Positions 1-6,981 of a stretch of 14,652 nucleotides of DNA are shown piece by piece. A program made the translations under genes and the position numbers. Origin of the DNA: 2-01-FULL-50-23 sp964509695 (GTDB taxonomy: Bacteria > Patescibacteriota > Microgenomatia > UBA1400 > MFAQ01). The notes below the pieces were generated by a model. That model did not search any database. It saw nothing but the letters and a program-made list of their open reading frames with translations, and had not been told where the DNA came from. The DNA is taken from NCBI GenBank assembly GCA_964509695.1, contig CAZDXN010000020.1:1-14652 (forward strand). Reading direction: 5' to 3'. Position 1 is the first letter of the stretch; every line of letters starts with the position of its first letter.

Positions 1-8
1 TTTCTTGT

Positions 9-1331
9 TCATATTGCAAATAGTCTACGTCTCCAAATAATACCGAAAACAAATAGACCTAATCCCAATATAAGTAACGCGTAGGTCTGTGTCAACACCC
101 CCGGTTCTGGGACTCCACCCTCCGTCGCCGGCATGCCATCAGCCGGGGTCGGTGACACCGTGATCCCATCGGTCGGGGTTGCCGATGGCGTCGAGGTGAA
201 GGCGGGAAGTCCGCCTACTCCGGCGGCGACGATCACAAACCCTCGGCTAAATTCCGTCTCCGCTCCGTTCTCCAAAAACTTCAATTTGATGCTGTGATTC
301 CCCAATGATAATTTTATGGATGGCGACCAAGACCAGTTGTCCGTCGCTGAAGCCGTCGCCGTTCCCGACTGCCCCGTCGTGTCCAATTGCAAACCGATCG
401 TCGTCCCTGCCGGTGCCGTCCCCAAAAACTCCGGCCACTGGGTCGCCAAACTATCTCCTTCCGTAGCTGGGTTAACTAATTTAACCGAATAAGTCGCTTC
501 TGGGGATTGACCCAAATCCGCCAAAGTGGCAAAACCAGAACCTGCCGTTCCTCCCGTCAGATCGGAAATGACCGGCGACACCTCGCCCGTGGCGAAATTA
601 TGCGTCTTCCCTAGAGTAATTTCCGGCACTGGATTGTCATTGGCGGTATTGGTGATCGCCGTCGCCGTTCCGGCAGTTCCCGCCTGTATGAAGATGGTCA
701 CCGTTTCGGCCGCTTTGTCATAGGCCACATAATCTCCATTAATATTTCTGGCATTGGACAGCGCCAGTCTCCAACTGCCGTCGGTCTTTGTCAGAGCCGA
801 GAGCGTCTCCGCGCCAGTTATCTCCACATAGACAATCGCTCCCGAACTACCCGCCCCTCCGGCTGTGACAATTTTTCCGCTGACGACGTCCTCCACCGGC
901 GCCGCCGCGCTTGGTGCCGTCCTGATTTGATAAGGTTTTCCGCTGTCGTTGTACGTTTGGGAACCGGAACCGATCTCAAAATAGTATGTTTTGTCCGCCG
1001 AAAGTCCGGTGACGTCCACGTAATGGGTCGTATACTGGTTCGTACTTCCGGCAATCTGGTCGCGCTGATCTCCAGCGGGTAAGGTCAGATTGGTGGGGTT
1101 GTCCGAGTACTTGAGAAAACCGGTGACCGGCACATCGCTATCCCAACTGACCGTAAAGCCCGTGCTCCCTCGGTTGCTGATCTTTACGTCCTTTGGCGTC
1201 GCTGTCGGACCGGCCTTGATTCCAAAGCCTTGTTTCTGACCGACCAGGACAATTCCCGCCACCAACCCGCCGACAAGGATCAACAATCCAAAAAAAGTTG
1301 GAATCCTTTTGGCAAATAAATTATTTTTCAT
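9..1331 (-). CDS. Membrane-anchored fibronectin type III surface protein with PEP-CTERM-like tail
   Basis: A 440-residue envelope protein, probably displayed outside the cell. It has an N-terminal membrane or signal segment (about residues 11-31). A fibronectin-III-like domain follows (about 46-138; TGFTVSWDSD, then TYYFEIGSG), then a carboxypeptidase-regulatory-like beta domain (about 148-245). After a third Ig-like region (about 280-370) come a Pro/Thr/Ser-rich linker (about 375-405) and a final hydrophobic helix ending in WRRR. The tail VPEP + helix + RRR has the layout of a PEP-CTERM sorting signal. I chose the ATG at 1331; a TTG one codon upstream is also in frame. The start overlaps the preceding small ORF by 11 nt, and the gene ends the minus-strand cluster that includes pilN/pilO-like genes, so it may be co-expressed with a pilus-like apparatus. 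Ligand and partners cannot be read from the sequence. Confidence 0.85.
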   Translation of the reverse strand: MKNNLFAKRIPTFFGLLILVGGLVAGIVLVGQKQGFGIKAGPTATPKDVKISNRGSTGFTVSWDSDVPVTGFLKYSDNPTNLTLPAGDQRDQIAGSTNQYTTHYVDVTGLSADKTYYFEIGSGSQTYNDSGKPYQIRTAPSAAAPVEDVVSGKIVTAGGAGSSGAIVYVEITGAETLSALTKTDGSWRLALSNARNINGDYVAYDKAAETVTIFIQAGTAGTATAITNTANDNPVPEITLGKTHNFATGEVSPVISDLTGGTAGSGFATLADLGQSPEATYSVKLVNPATEGDSLATQWPEFLGTAPAGTTIGLQLDTTGQSGTATASATDNWSWSPSIKLSLGNHSIKLKFLENGAETEFSRGFVIVAAGVGGLPAFTSTPSATPTDGITVSPTPADGMPATEGGVPEPGVLTQTYALLILGLGLFVFGIIWRRRLFAI

Positions 1332-1572
1332 CAATATCTAATACTATGGCAGAGAAATCCGCCGCCGTAAACTTCCTCCTCGCGGCCAAGTTGGCCAGAT
1401 CGTCCTTTGCAAAGCTTCCATCGAGCGGGGTAATGGCAATTTGTTGTCTGTCCGTGATCTGAGTTTTGGTGAGTGATACATAGATTTGGTAAGCCAACCA
1501 AGACCCCACCAGCAGAAGACTCATAATTCCCACCAGCAAGACATAACTACTTCTGGCTCTCTTGAGTTTCAT
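1321..1572 (-). CDS. Small single-pass membrane protein of unknown function
   Basis: An 83-residue protein that I do not recognise. A basic N-terminus (MKLKRAR) precedes one membrane helix (about residues 10-30), leaving about 50 residues outside the cytoplasm. The start codon overlaps the stop of the pilO-like gene (ATGA, 1569-1572) and its end overlaps the start of the FN3 gene, so it is very likely translated by coupling. It occupies the place after pilO where type IV pilus operons usually carry pilP, but it shows no lipobox or PilP-like sequence. The function is unknown; position is the only hint of a role in the same assembly. Confidence 0.65.
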   Translation of the reverse strand: MKLKRARSSYVLLVGIMSLLLVGSWLAYQIYVSLTKTQITDRQQIAITPLDGSFAKDDLANLAARRKFTAADFSAIVLDIDEK

Positions 1573-2243
1573 TGGATTGGGGGGGGAGCTAAAACATAAT
1601 AGGCAGTCGCCCTGCCAACCGCTCGCAAATTATTGACCGGGTCGATCAAAGTCCCCGAAGCTTTGATCTCCTCCTTCTTCAAGTCGATCGCCGTGATCAG
1701 CACCACCCTATCCATATTTTCAATTTTGGAAAGGAAATCAATCACCTTGGTCGGTTCACCCGAAACATCAAAATTAATCGAAAAACTAGCCACCTTGCCG
1801 CCCTTTTCCAGAGGAGGCATGACCCCCCCTTTTTCCTTGTCCGCCAACTTGATTTTTTGTCCGATCAGCGGTATCGCGTCAAGGGCAAGGCCCTGTATGG
1901 CTACGTTGTTCTCACTCGCAATTAGCGAAAACCTCTTGGCTACCCCAGACTCATCGGGGACATCTGCCACTGCGGCCGAAAAATCGGAAATGCGATCAGC
2001 ATACGTTCCCAAATCAGCGCTTGCCTTGGCCAGTTGACCAATTTTGGTCGAAAGTTTGGTGTCCACTACCACCTGATCGGCGATCTTTTTTTGTAGAGTC
2101 GCTACTGTCGCCAGCGTTGGTCTGATCGCCAGGGTCAGTAGAAATGTCACCGTAAATACCGACAGAATAATCTCGACCGAAGCCCTGATCTCCGGCCGCT
2201 CATAGACTATCCTAATTTTTTCGTTTCTCCAAGGTGCGTTCAT
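1569..2243 (-). CDS. pilO: PilO-like type IV pilus inner-membrane assembly protein
   Basis: A 224-residue bitopic protein. A short cytoplasmic N-terminus (1-22) is followed by one membrane helix (about 23-42), a helical coiled-coil stretch (about 46-92) and an alpha/beta domain (about 100-215) whose FDVSGEPTKVIDFLSKIENM segment is typical of PilO (the helix after the beta strand, ending in the NMDR turn). In characterised systems PilO pairs with PilN to form the alignment subcomplex linking the pilus motor to the outer parts. It follows the pilN-like gene with an ATGA overlap (2240-2243). Two oddities stand out: a low-complexity segment KEKGG..PPLEKGGK (about 136-150), and a run of eight C residues on the coding strand in the last codons (1579-1586). 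Identification rests on architecture and neighbours more than strong identity. Confidence 0.75.
   Translation of the reverse strand: MNAPWRNEKIRIVYERPEIRASVEIILSVFTVTFLLTLAIRPTLATVATLQKKIADQVVVDTKLSTKIGQLAKASADLGTYADRISDFSAAVADVPDESGVAKRFSLIASENNVAIQGLALDAIPLIGQKIKLADKEKGGVMPPLEKGGKVASFSINFDVSGEPTKVIDFLSKIENMDRVVLITAIDLKKEEIKASGTLIDPVNNLRAVGRATAYYVLAPPPIQ
1801..1836. repeat. Imperfect direct/quasi-palindromic insert in pilO-like gene
   Basis: CCCTTTTCC at 1801-1809 is repeated as CCCCTTTTTCC at 1826-1836, with GAGGAGG facing a C7 run between them. The segment encodes the low-complexity peptide KGG..PPLEKGG. It resembles the coding-compatible interspersed repeats seen in LepA downstream, but it is weaker and has no second copy in this window. 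Confidence 0.35.
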
Positions 2244-2788
2244 GTTTTATTTACTACTACTGATATCTTGAAGTTTATTGCCCCCTGCCTTTGGTCATAG
2301 TCAATTGAGCCAACACTGATTCCAGTTACACTTGAAATATTGTTTACCCCGACTAACAAACTGGCCAAACCTCCCTCAGATCCCGCCATTCCCGTCAGCG
2401 AGAACCCAGCCTCGTCGACCGAAATCTCGGTAAAACTAACGTCCACTGGAGTCACCCTCTTTATCTGATTAATGACCTCACTTATCTCCAAGTTTTCCTT
2501 CAGATATTTATCCACGACCGCTTGTCTCGAAAGTAGGTCACGGATTTTATTTTCGATATCGACATAACTTTCCACTACCGCCTGCTTTTGACCGATTACT
2601 TCAATTAGGTCATTAAGTTTTTTGTCAAAATAGAAACGGGAACCGAAGGCCAAAATCACCACAAACTCCGTTAGAACCACCAGAATCCTCCCCGAAGTCA
2701 GCGCCCATTTGAGGATTTTCCCCAAAACCGAGAGCTCAAACGAGTCTTTGGGAAGCAAGTTAATCTTTCCGAATTTTGCAGCAGCCAT
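2240..2788 (-). CDS. pilN: PilN-like type IV pilus assembly protein
   Basis: A 182-residue bitopic membrane protein. The cytoplasmic N-terminus carries INLLPKD (residues 9-15), the conserved PilN motif that binds the PilM groove in studied systems. One membrane helix (about 33-53), a coiled-coil stretch (about 56-105) and a ferredoxin-like alpha/beta domain (about 110-180) follow. No pilM is visible in the window; rpsT lies immediately upstream, with a 19-bp gap. GAAGG about 5 nt before the ATG could act as a weak ribosome binding site. The stop overlaps the next start (ATGA). Other INLLP-type bitopic proteins such as GspL/ComG relatives are alternatives, but the order PilN then PilO supports this call. 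Confidence 0.78.
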   Translation of the reverse strand: MAAAKFGKINLLPKDSFELSVLGKILKWALTSGRILVVLTEFVVILAFGSRFYFDKKLNDLIEVIGQKQAVVESYVDIENKIRDLLSRQAVVDKYLKENLEISEVINQIKRVTPVDVSFTEISVDEAGFSLTGMAGSEGGLASLLVGVNNISSVTGISVGSIDYDQRQGAINFKISVVVNKT

Positions 2789-2807
2789 GCTACCTTCAGT
2801 ATAGCTT

Positions 2808-3044
2808 TTACTTCTTCAAAAGTTTAGCCAGACGTGATTTTAGCCGGTCCGCCTTCTTTGGATGAAAAATTCTATTCTTGGCCGCCCGATCAATGGCCGA
2901 GAAGACTCCGGCAAGACCTTCGCTCTTTTTTTCGCGGCGAAAAAGCGAAATCAAATTGACAGCCTTGCTTTTGATCGACTTGTTGATCTCCTGTCTCCTT
3001 TTGTCAGCCCGGAGTTTCTTGATTGCAGATTTGATGATTGGCAT
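2808..3044 (-). CDS. rpsT: 30S ribosomal protein S20
   Basis: A 78-residue basic helical protein that binds 16S rRNA early in 30S assembly. The sequence begins MPIIKSAIKKLRADKRRQE, the S20 N-terminal pattern (usually MANIKSAIKR...R...), and the C-terminal KNRIFHPKKADRLKSRLAKL matches the family's final helix. An in-frame TTG start nine codons upstream (3071) was rejected because the S20 family starts at the chosen Met, and the extension would run through the divergent promoter region. It is the first gene of the minus-strand cluster. No Shine-Dalgarno precedes it. A TAAAAT box places the predicted transcript start only a few bases before the ATG. Confidence 0.93.
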   Translation of the reverse strand: MPIIKSAIKKLRADKRRQEINKSIKSKAVNLISLFRREKKSEGLAGVFSAIDRAAKNRIFHPKKADRLKSRLAKLLKK

Positions 3045-3055
3045 AACTAACTGCA

Positions 3056-3061
3056 ATTTTA
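3056..3061 (-). promoter_or_regulatory. Possible -10 box for rpsT
   Basis: TAAAAT on the minus strand ends 11 nt before the rpsT ATG, predicting a leader of only about 4 nt. No convincing -35 hexamer is seen 16-18 nt upstream, so this is a weak call, supported mainly by the similar layout at other genes in the window. Confidence 0.3.
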
Positions 3062-3098
3062 CCACACCCAATGGTTCGTAAATTCGTATCTTCGTATC

Positions 3099-3127
3099 TT
3101 CCTATATTCCAAGCTTCCGAATATAAT
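3099..3127 (+). promoter_or_regulatory. Promoter for murJ-lepA
   Basis: A consensus TATAAT (3122-3127) lies 17 nt after a weak -35 (TTCCTA, 3099-3104). The predicted start is near 3134, about 12 nt before the murJ ATG, with no Shine-Dalgarno between. An 8-bp tandem repeat TTCGTATC x2 (3083-3098) sits just upstream and could be a protein-binding site or mere slippage. Confidence 0.5.
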
Positions 3128-3145
3128 CAAACTTTGAAAACAATT

Positions 3146-4795
3146 ATGGTCCAATCACTAATCAATCACAGCCGGAAATTTCTCCAGACAGAACACAAGA
3201 GCATTCTCTCCGCCGCCTTCGTCATCGCTGCCTCCTTTATGGCCTCAGCCATGCTTGGGTTGGTCAGGAATCATCTCCTCGCCGCCCGTTTCTTCGGTGG
3301 CCTCGAGGGCAACCTTGACGTTTACTTCGCCGCCTTCGTTCTTCCGGACACCATCTTCCAACTTCTTGTCGTCGGCGCCGTCTCCGCCGCCTTCATCCCG
3401 GTTTTTCAAGAACATCTGGACCGGGGCAGAGAGGAGGCCCATTACTTGAGCAACGCCGCTCTCACCACCATCGGCATGATTCTTGCTTTGGTTACCGTCG
3501 TTCTTATCATTTTTGCCCGCCCGATCGCCGGTCTGATGGCTCACTATTCTCCCGAAAAACTTGATCTAATGGCCAACCTCATCCGTATTATGTCTCTGGC
3601 CCAACTCCTCTTCACCCTGTCCGCCTTTCTCACGGGGATCCTCCAATCCCAACGCCGTTTCCTGATCCCAGCCATCGCTCCACTCCTCTACAATCTAGGT
3701 AGTATTATCGGAATCTACTTTTTCTCATCGTCTCTTGGAATTTACTCCGCCGCTCTCGGGGTCGTCTTTGGCGCTTTTCTCCACGTCATCGTCCAGATTC
3801 CTCTGGTCAAACACCTCGGTTTCTCCCCGAAATTAGTCTTCAAACCGCGCCATCCCGGCGTCATCACCATGCTCCGGCTGATGCCGCCACGTGCGCTTGC
3901 TCTCGGTCTGGACCAAATCGAACGCTGGGTCGCCGTCAACCTCACTTCTCTTCTGGCCGCCGGCTCGCTCTCCATCTTTAGTTTCGCCCGCCAACTTTAT
4001 GCCCTGCCCGTTTCGCTCTTCGGCGTCTCGCTTTCTCAGGCCTCCTTCCCCACTCTTTCCGATGAAGCCGGGGAGAGCGATCTCACCAAATTCAAAGAAA
4101 CTTTGGGAAAATCGTTATCCCAAATTTTTTTCTTCGCCCTCCCGGCTAGCGTTCTCGTTCTGGTTCTTCGTATCCCCTTGGTTCGCCTGGCTTTTGGAGC
4201 TCGTTCCTTTCCATGGGACGCCACCCTTCTCACCGCCCGCGCCCTCGCCCTTCTCTCCTTGTCCATCGCTCCACTCGCCGTCACTCAAGTTTTGACCCGC
4301 GCCTTTCACGCCCTCAAAGATACCCGTAGACCTCTCTACGTTGGCGCCTTTTCTATGGTCGTTTTTACCGTTTCCGCTTCTTACCTATCCGGCAAAATGG
4401 GCTACGGCGTCCTGGGTATCACTAGTATGATGAGCCTCAGCAATTATCTCGACTTTATTCTTCTTTATATTTTTCTCCGTCACCGCATTGGTCCGATTCA
4501 TGTCTCGGCTCGTCTTTTTAAAATGCTTATCGCCAGTGCCGCCACCGCCCTCGCCCTTTGGGGGCCGATGCGTCTCCTCGACAAATACGTTTTTGACACC
4601 ACTCGAACTCTTCCCCTGATCGGCCTTACCCTCATCGTTAGCATCGTCGGCTTTCTTGTTTACCTTATTTTCTGTAAAATGCTGGCGATCGAGGAGCTCT
4701 CCGACGTCGCCGCCCTAGTCAAGAAGTTGGGCAACTGGCGCCGTATCTTGGGAGAAACCGATGAGGTAATTGAACCTCCTCTCAACGAAAACTAG
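3146..4795 (+). CDS. murJ: Lipid II flippase MurJ (MviN family)
   Basis: A 549-residue polytopic membrane protein of the MATE-like MOP superfamily. It moves lipid-linked peptidoglycan precursor across the cytoplasmic membrane. About 13-14 hydrophobic helices are visible. Family patterns include LGLVRNHLLAARFFG (38-51), DVYFAAFVLPD (58-68), GAVSAAFIPVF (77-87) and FARQLYALP..LFGVSLSQASFPTLS (from about 280). By eye, R41, D58 and R282 fit E. coli R24, D39 and R270; the site of E. coli R52 is F71/Q72 here, which is unusual. I chose the ATG at 3146 because the in-frame ATG at 3071 would put the promoter inside the gene and add a non-conserved N-terminus. Its TAG touches the lepA ATG, so the two genes are probably one coupled operon. 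Confidence 0.92.
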   Translation: MVQSLINHSRKFLQTEHKSILSAAFVIAASFMASAMLGLVRNHLLAARFFGGLEGNLDVYFAAFVLPDTIFQLLVVGAVSAAFIPVFQEHLDRGREEAHYLSNAALTTIGMILALVTVVLIIFARPIAGLMAHYSPEKLDLMANLIRIMSLAQLLFTLSAFLTGILQSQRRFLIPAIAPLLYNLGSIIGIYFFSSSLGIYSAALGVVFGAFLHVIVQIPLVKHLGFSPKLVFKPRHPGVITMLRLMPPRALALGLDQIERWVAVNLTSLLAAGSLSIFSFARQLYALPVSLFGVSLSQASFPTLSDEAGESDLTKFKETLGKSLSQIFFFALPASVLVLVLRIPLVRLAFGARSFPWDATLLTARALALLSLSIAPLAVTQVLTRAFHALKDTRRPLYVGAFSMVVFTVSASYLSGKMGYGVLGITSMMSLSNYLDFILLYIFLRHRIGPIHVSARLFKMLIASAATALALWGPMRLLDKYVFDTTRTLPLIGLTLIVSIVGFLVYLIFCKMLAIEELSDVAALVKKLGNWRRILGETDEVIEPPLNEN

Positions 4796-6670
4796 ATGGA
4801 TTGCATTAGAAACTTTTCTATCATTGCCCACATCGATGCAGGCAAATCAACGCTTGCCGATCGCTTGATGGAGCTCACCAAAACCGTGGCCTTGCGGGAT
4901 ATGCAGGAACAGCTTCTTGATAGTAACCCGATTGAACGGGAGCGGGGAATCACCATCAAAATGGCCCCCGTCACCATGAGTTATCAGTGTCACTGCCTGC
5001 CCGCAAATGCTACGCATCAAGCGTTGCAGGCGGGTGCCACTGTGTCACCGCAAATTGAGCGCTTTACGCTCAATTTGATCGACACTCCCGGCCACGTCGA
5101 CTTCAATTACGAAGTCGAGCGCGCTCTTCAGGCATGCGAAGGGGCAATTCTTCTCATCGACGGCACCAAAGGAGTCCAGGCCCAAACCGTCGCCAACTAC
5201 CACCTCGCCAAAAATCTCGGACTTACTGTCATCCCCGCGATCAACAAAATCGACGCTCAACTTTCCGATATCCCGGCCGCCATTCGTCAAGTCAAACAGC
5301 TTCTCCAAAGTGACGAAGAACCTCTCTTGATTTCTGCCAAGACCGGTCAGGGGGTTGAGGAACTTCTTCAGTTGGTCATCAAGAAAGTTCCCGCCCCATC
5401 GCCACGCCGAAGCGTCAGCGAAGGCGGGACTCAAGCCCTCATTTTTAACTCCACTTTTCATCCCCATCTTGGTGTCATCGCTTTCGTTCGCCTTTTTTCC
5501 GGTTCAATTAAATCCAAAGATCAACTAAAATTTGTCAGCACCAACGAAGTCTTTACCCCATCCGAGATTGGTGTCTTTAGCCCTCTCCGTGTCCGCCAGG
5601 AAAATCTCGACGGTGGTTCGGTGGGCTACCTGGTCACCGGTCTCAAAGATATAAGGAAGGTTTTGGTTGGCGATACCGTCACTCTCCGCGACAGTAGTGT
5701 CGCTCCTCTTCCCGGCTTCCGTCATGTCCACCCCAACGTTTATTTCGACGTTTTTCCCATCGACAACGCCGCCTATCAAGATCTCCTCGATGCCCTCGGA
5801 AAATTAAAATTAAACGACGCTTCTCTCGAAACCAAGGCCATCAAATCCATCGTTCTCGGCCAGGGGGTCCGGGTCGGCTTCCTTGGTCTGCTCCACGCCG
5901 AGGTCGTCAGCGAACGCCTCGAGCGCGAATTTAACCTCCCCGTCATCACTACCTCCCCCAGCGTCGAATACCAAGCCAAACTCAGAAGCGGTGAGGCCAT
6001 GCCTGCCGGCAGGCAGGATATATCTTTCACCACTCCGAATGATTTTCCCGATCCCGCCATAACTATATCAACCAGCGAACCCATCGCCAAGGTCGAGGTC
6101 GTCGTCTCACCGAATTATTTAGGACCGGTTTTGGACGTTTGTCAGGAACTTCGGGGAACTCTCCTCGATATGGTCTACCTCGACCAACTGGTCGAGCTCC
6201 GCTACCACATCCCGATGATCGAGGTCATCACTTCTCTCCACGATCGGCTCAAGAGCGCCTCATCTGGCTTTGCCTCAATTAACTACGAACCATTTGCCTG
6301 GCAGGAAGCCGATCTCGTCAAACTTACCGTCCTTCTCAATCACGAAGAGGCCCCGCCCCTCTCCATTATCTGTCTTCGAACTCAAGCCCGCCCCCGCGCC
6401 CTCGCCCTGGCCAAGAAACTCAAAGAAGCCATTCCCCGCCAGCAGTTCGAGATTCCGATTCAGGTCGCCATCGGCGGCGAGATCATCGCCCGCGAGGATA
6501 TCAAAGCCTATCGAAAAGACGTCGAGGCCAAGCTCCACGGCGGCGACATGACCAGAAATAGAAAACTCCTCGAGAAACAAAAAAAAGGCAAAGCCAAGAT
6601 GAAGATGATGGGCAAGGTCGCCCTCCCCCAAGAAGCGTTTTTGGCCGCTGTCCGCGCCGGAACAGACTAG
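4796..6670 (+). CDS. lepA: Elongation factor 4 (LepA), with in-frame repeat insertions
   Basis: A 624-residue translational GTPase that acts on the ribosome (back-translocation or late initiation/assembly roles are reported for EF4). The G motifs are AHIDAGKST (11-19), RERGITI (48-54), DTPGH with the catalytic His (96-100), NKID (150-153) and SAKTG (180-184). The LepA-specific C-terminal domain ends GGDMTRNRKLLEKQKKGK..PQEAFLA, as in the family. The usual length is about 600. Here extra residues occur near 64-89, 203-211 and 402-407, each coinciding with GC-rich repeat-like DNA. The P-loop has Ala where LepA normally has His (AHIDHGKST), making it EF-G-like. It starts immediately after the murJ stop (TAG then ATG), consistent with translational coupling. 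No Shine-Dalgarno is seen. Confidence 0.95.
   Translation: MDCIRNFSIIAHIDAGKSTLADRLMELTKTVALRDMQEQLLDSNPIERERGITIKMAPVTMSYQCHCLPANATHQALQAGATVSPQIERFTLNLIDTPGHVDFNYEVERALQACEGAILLIDGTKGVQAQTVANYHLAKNLGLTVIPAINKIDAQLSDIPAAIRQVKQLLQSDEEPLLISAKTGQGVEELLQLVIKKVPAPSPRRSVSEGGTQALIFNSTFHPHLGVIAFVRLFSGSIKSKDQLKFVSTNEVFTPSEIGVFSPLRVRQENLDGGSVGYLVTGLKDIRKVLVGDTVTLRDSSVAPLPGFRHVHPNVYFDVFPIDNAAYQDLLDALGKLKLNDASLETKAIKSIVLGQGVRVGFLGLLHAEVVSERLEREFNLPVITTSPSVEYQAKLRSGEAMPAGRQDISFTTPNDFPDPAITISTSEPIAKVEVVVSPNYLGPVLDVCQELRGTLLDMVYLDQLVELRYHIPMIEVITSLHDRLKSASSGFASINYEPFAWQEADLVKLTVLLNHEEAPPLSIICLRTQARPRALALAKKLKEAIPRQQFEIPIQVAIGGEIIAREDIKAYRKDVEAKLHGGDMTRNRKLLEKQKKGKAKMKMMGKVALPQEAFLAAVRAGTD
4995..5035. repeat. 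Palindromic insertion in lepA, copy 1
   Basis: An imperfect stem pairs 4995-5006 with 5024-5035, with one C-A mismatch and two G-T pairs. It encloses an inner 4-bp hairpin ATGC-TAC-GCAT (5007-5017). It encodes a Cys/Ala/Gln-rich stretch in the G domain, between switch regions, where E. coli LepA is about 19 residues shorter. GTGTCAC occurs on both sides (4987-4993 and 5042-5048), resembling a target-site duplication, although the spacing is not a multiple of three. Confidence 0.6.
5402..5428. repeat. GC-rich repeat-like insertion in lepA, copy 2
   Basis: The segment encodes PRRSVSEGG. CGCC (5405-5408) pairs with GGCG (5423-5426), and the interior holds the near-repeats CGAAGCG and GCGAAGG. 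From general knowledge, strings of this kind recur as interspersed repeats in CPR genomes; no second copy lies in this window. It sits in the variable linker after G5, only about three residues longer than in E. coli. Confidence 0.45.
5999..6016. repeat. Perfect 16-bp palindrome in lepA, copy 3
   Basis: TGCCTGCCGGCAGGCA (6000-6015) is a perfect palindrome encoding MPAGRQ (residues 402-407), in a region about seven residues longer than E. coli LepA. The PAGRQ peptide is a familiar product of interspersed GC-rich repeats in CPR genomes (general knowledge, not checked). Confidence 0.65.
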
Positions 6671-6674
6671 GTCC

Positions 6675-6703
6675 TTGACAACTATCACTTTTGGATAGAT
6701 AAT
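6675..6703 (+). promoter_or_regulatory. Promoter of the toxin-antitoxin pair
   Basis: TTGACA (6675-6680), a 17-nt spacer and GATAAT (6698-6703) form a near-consensus sigma-70-type promoter directly behind the lepA stop. The predicted start (about 6709-6711) coincides with the ATG at 6711, so the mRNA should be leaderless. Confidence 0.75.
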
Positions 6704-6710
6704 GCCTATT

Positions 6711-6980
6711 ATGAACACAATTAGACTAACTGTGACAGCAGATTTGAAAAAGGAGATTGATTACTTGCGGCTGATGGAATATCCGACTCTGACCGATGCG
6801 GAGATTGTGAAAGTGACTGTGGGAGCTCAGGCGGTGAAGTCGCGCAGGTCAAAGTATAATGACAGCGACCCCACCGTGAAAGAGATGATGATGAATACTG
6901 TTAGGGTGTGGGGTTTGGATGAAGAAGGGGACGAAGAACCTTTTTGGGACGAGAGTAAATTGAAACCGGTTAAATTCTAA
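6711..6980 (+). CDS. Probable antitoxin of a MazF/PemK-type pair
   Basis: An 89-residue protein without clear family identity. The N-terminus MNTIRLTVTADLKKEIDYLR starts with a beta strand and continues into a helix, as in ribbon-helix-helix antitoxins. The C-terminus is acidic (DEEGDEEPFWDE), as expected of a toxin-neutralising tail. It ends 1 nt before the toxin start. An ATG nine bases upstream (6702) overlaps the -10 box, so translation should begin at 6711. The antitoxin role is inferred from position and architecture. Confidence 0.65.
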   Translation: MNTIRLTVTADLKKEIDYLRLMEYPTLTDAEIVKVTVGAQAVKSRRSKYNDSDPTVKEMMMNTVRVWGLDEEGDEEPFWDESKLKPVKF

Positions 6981-6981
6981 A

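Noticed and set aside
3071..3145. N-terminal extension of MurJ from the ATG at 3071
   Set aside because: The added 25 residues are not MurJ-like, and the stretch contains the TATAAT box and the rpsT promoter region.
5045..5467. A 140-codon minus-strand frame inside lepA
   Set aside because: It is antisense to highly conserved LepA motifs and shows no domain; it is a shadow of codon bias.
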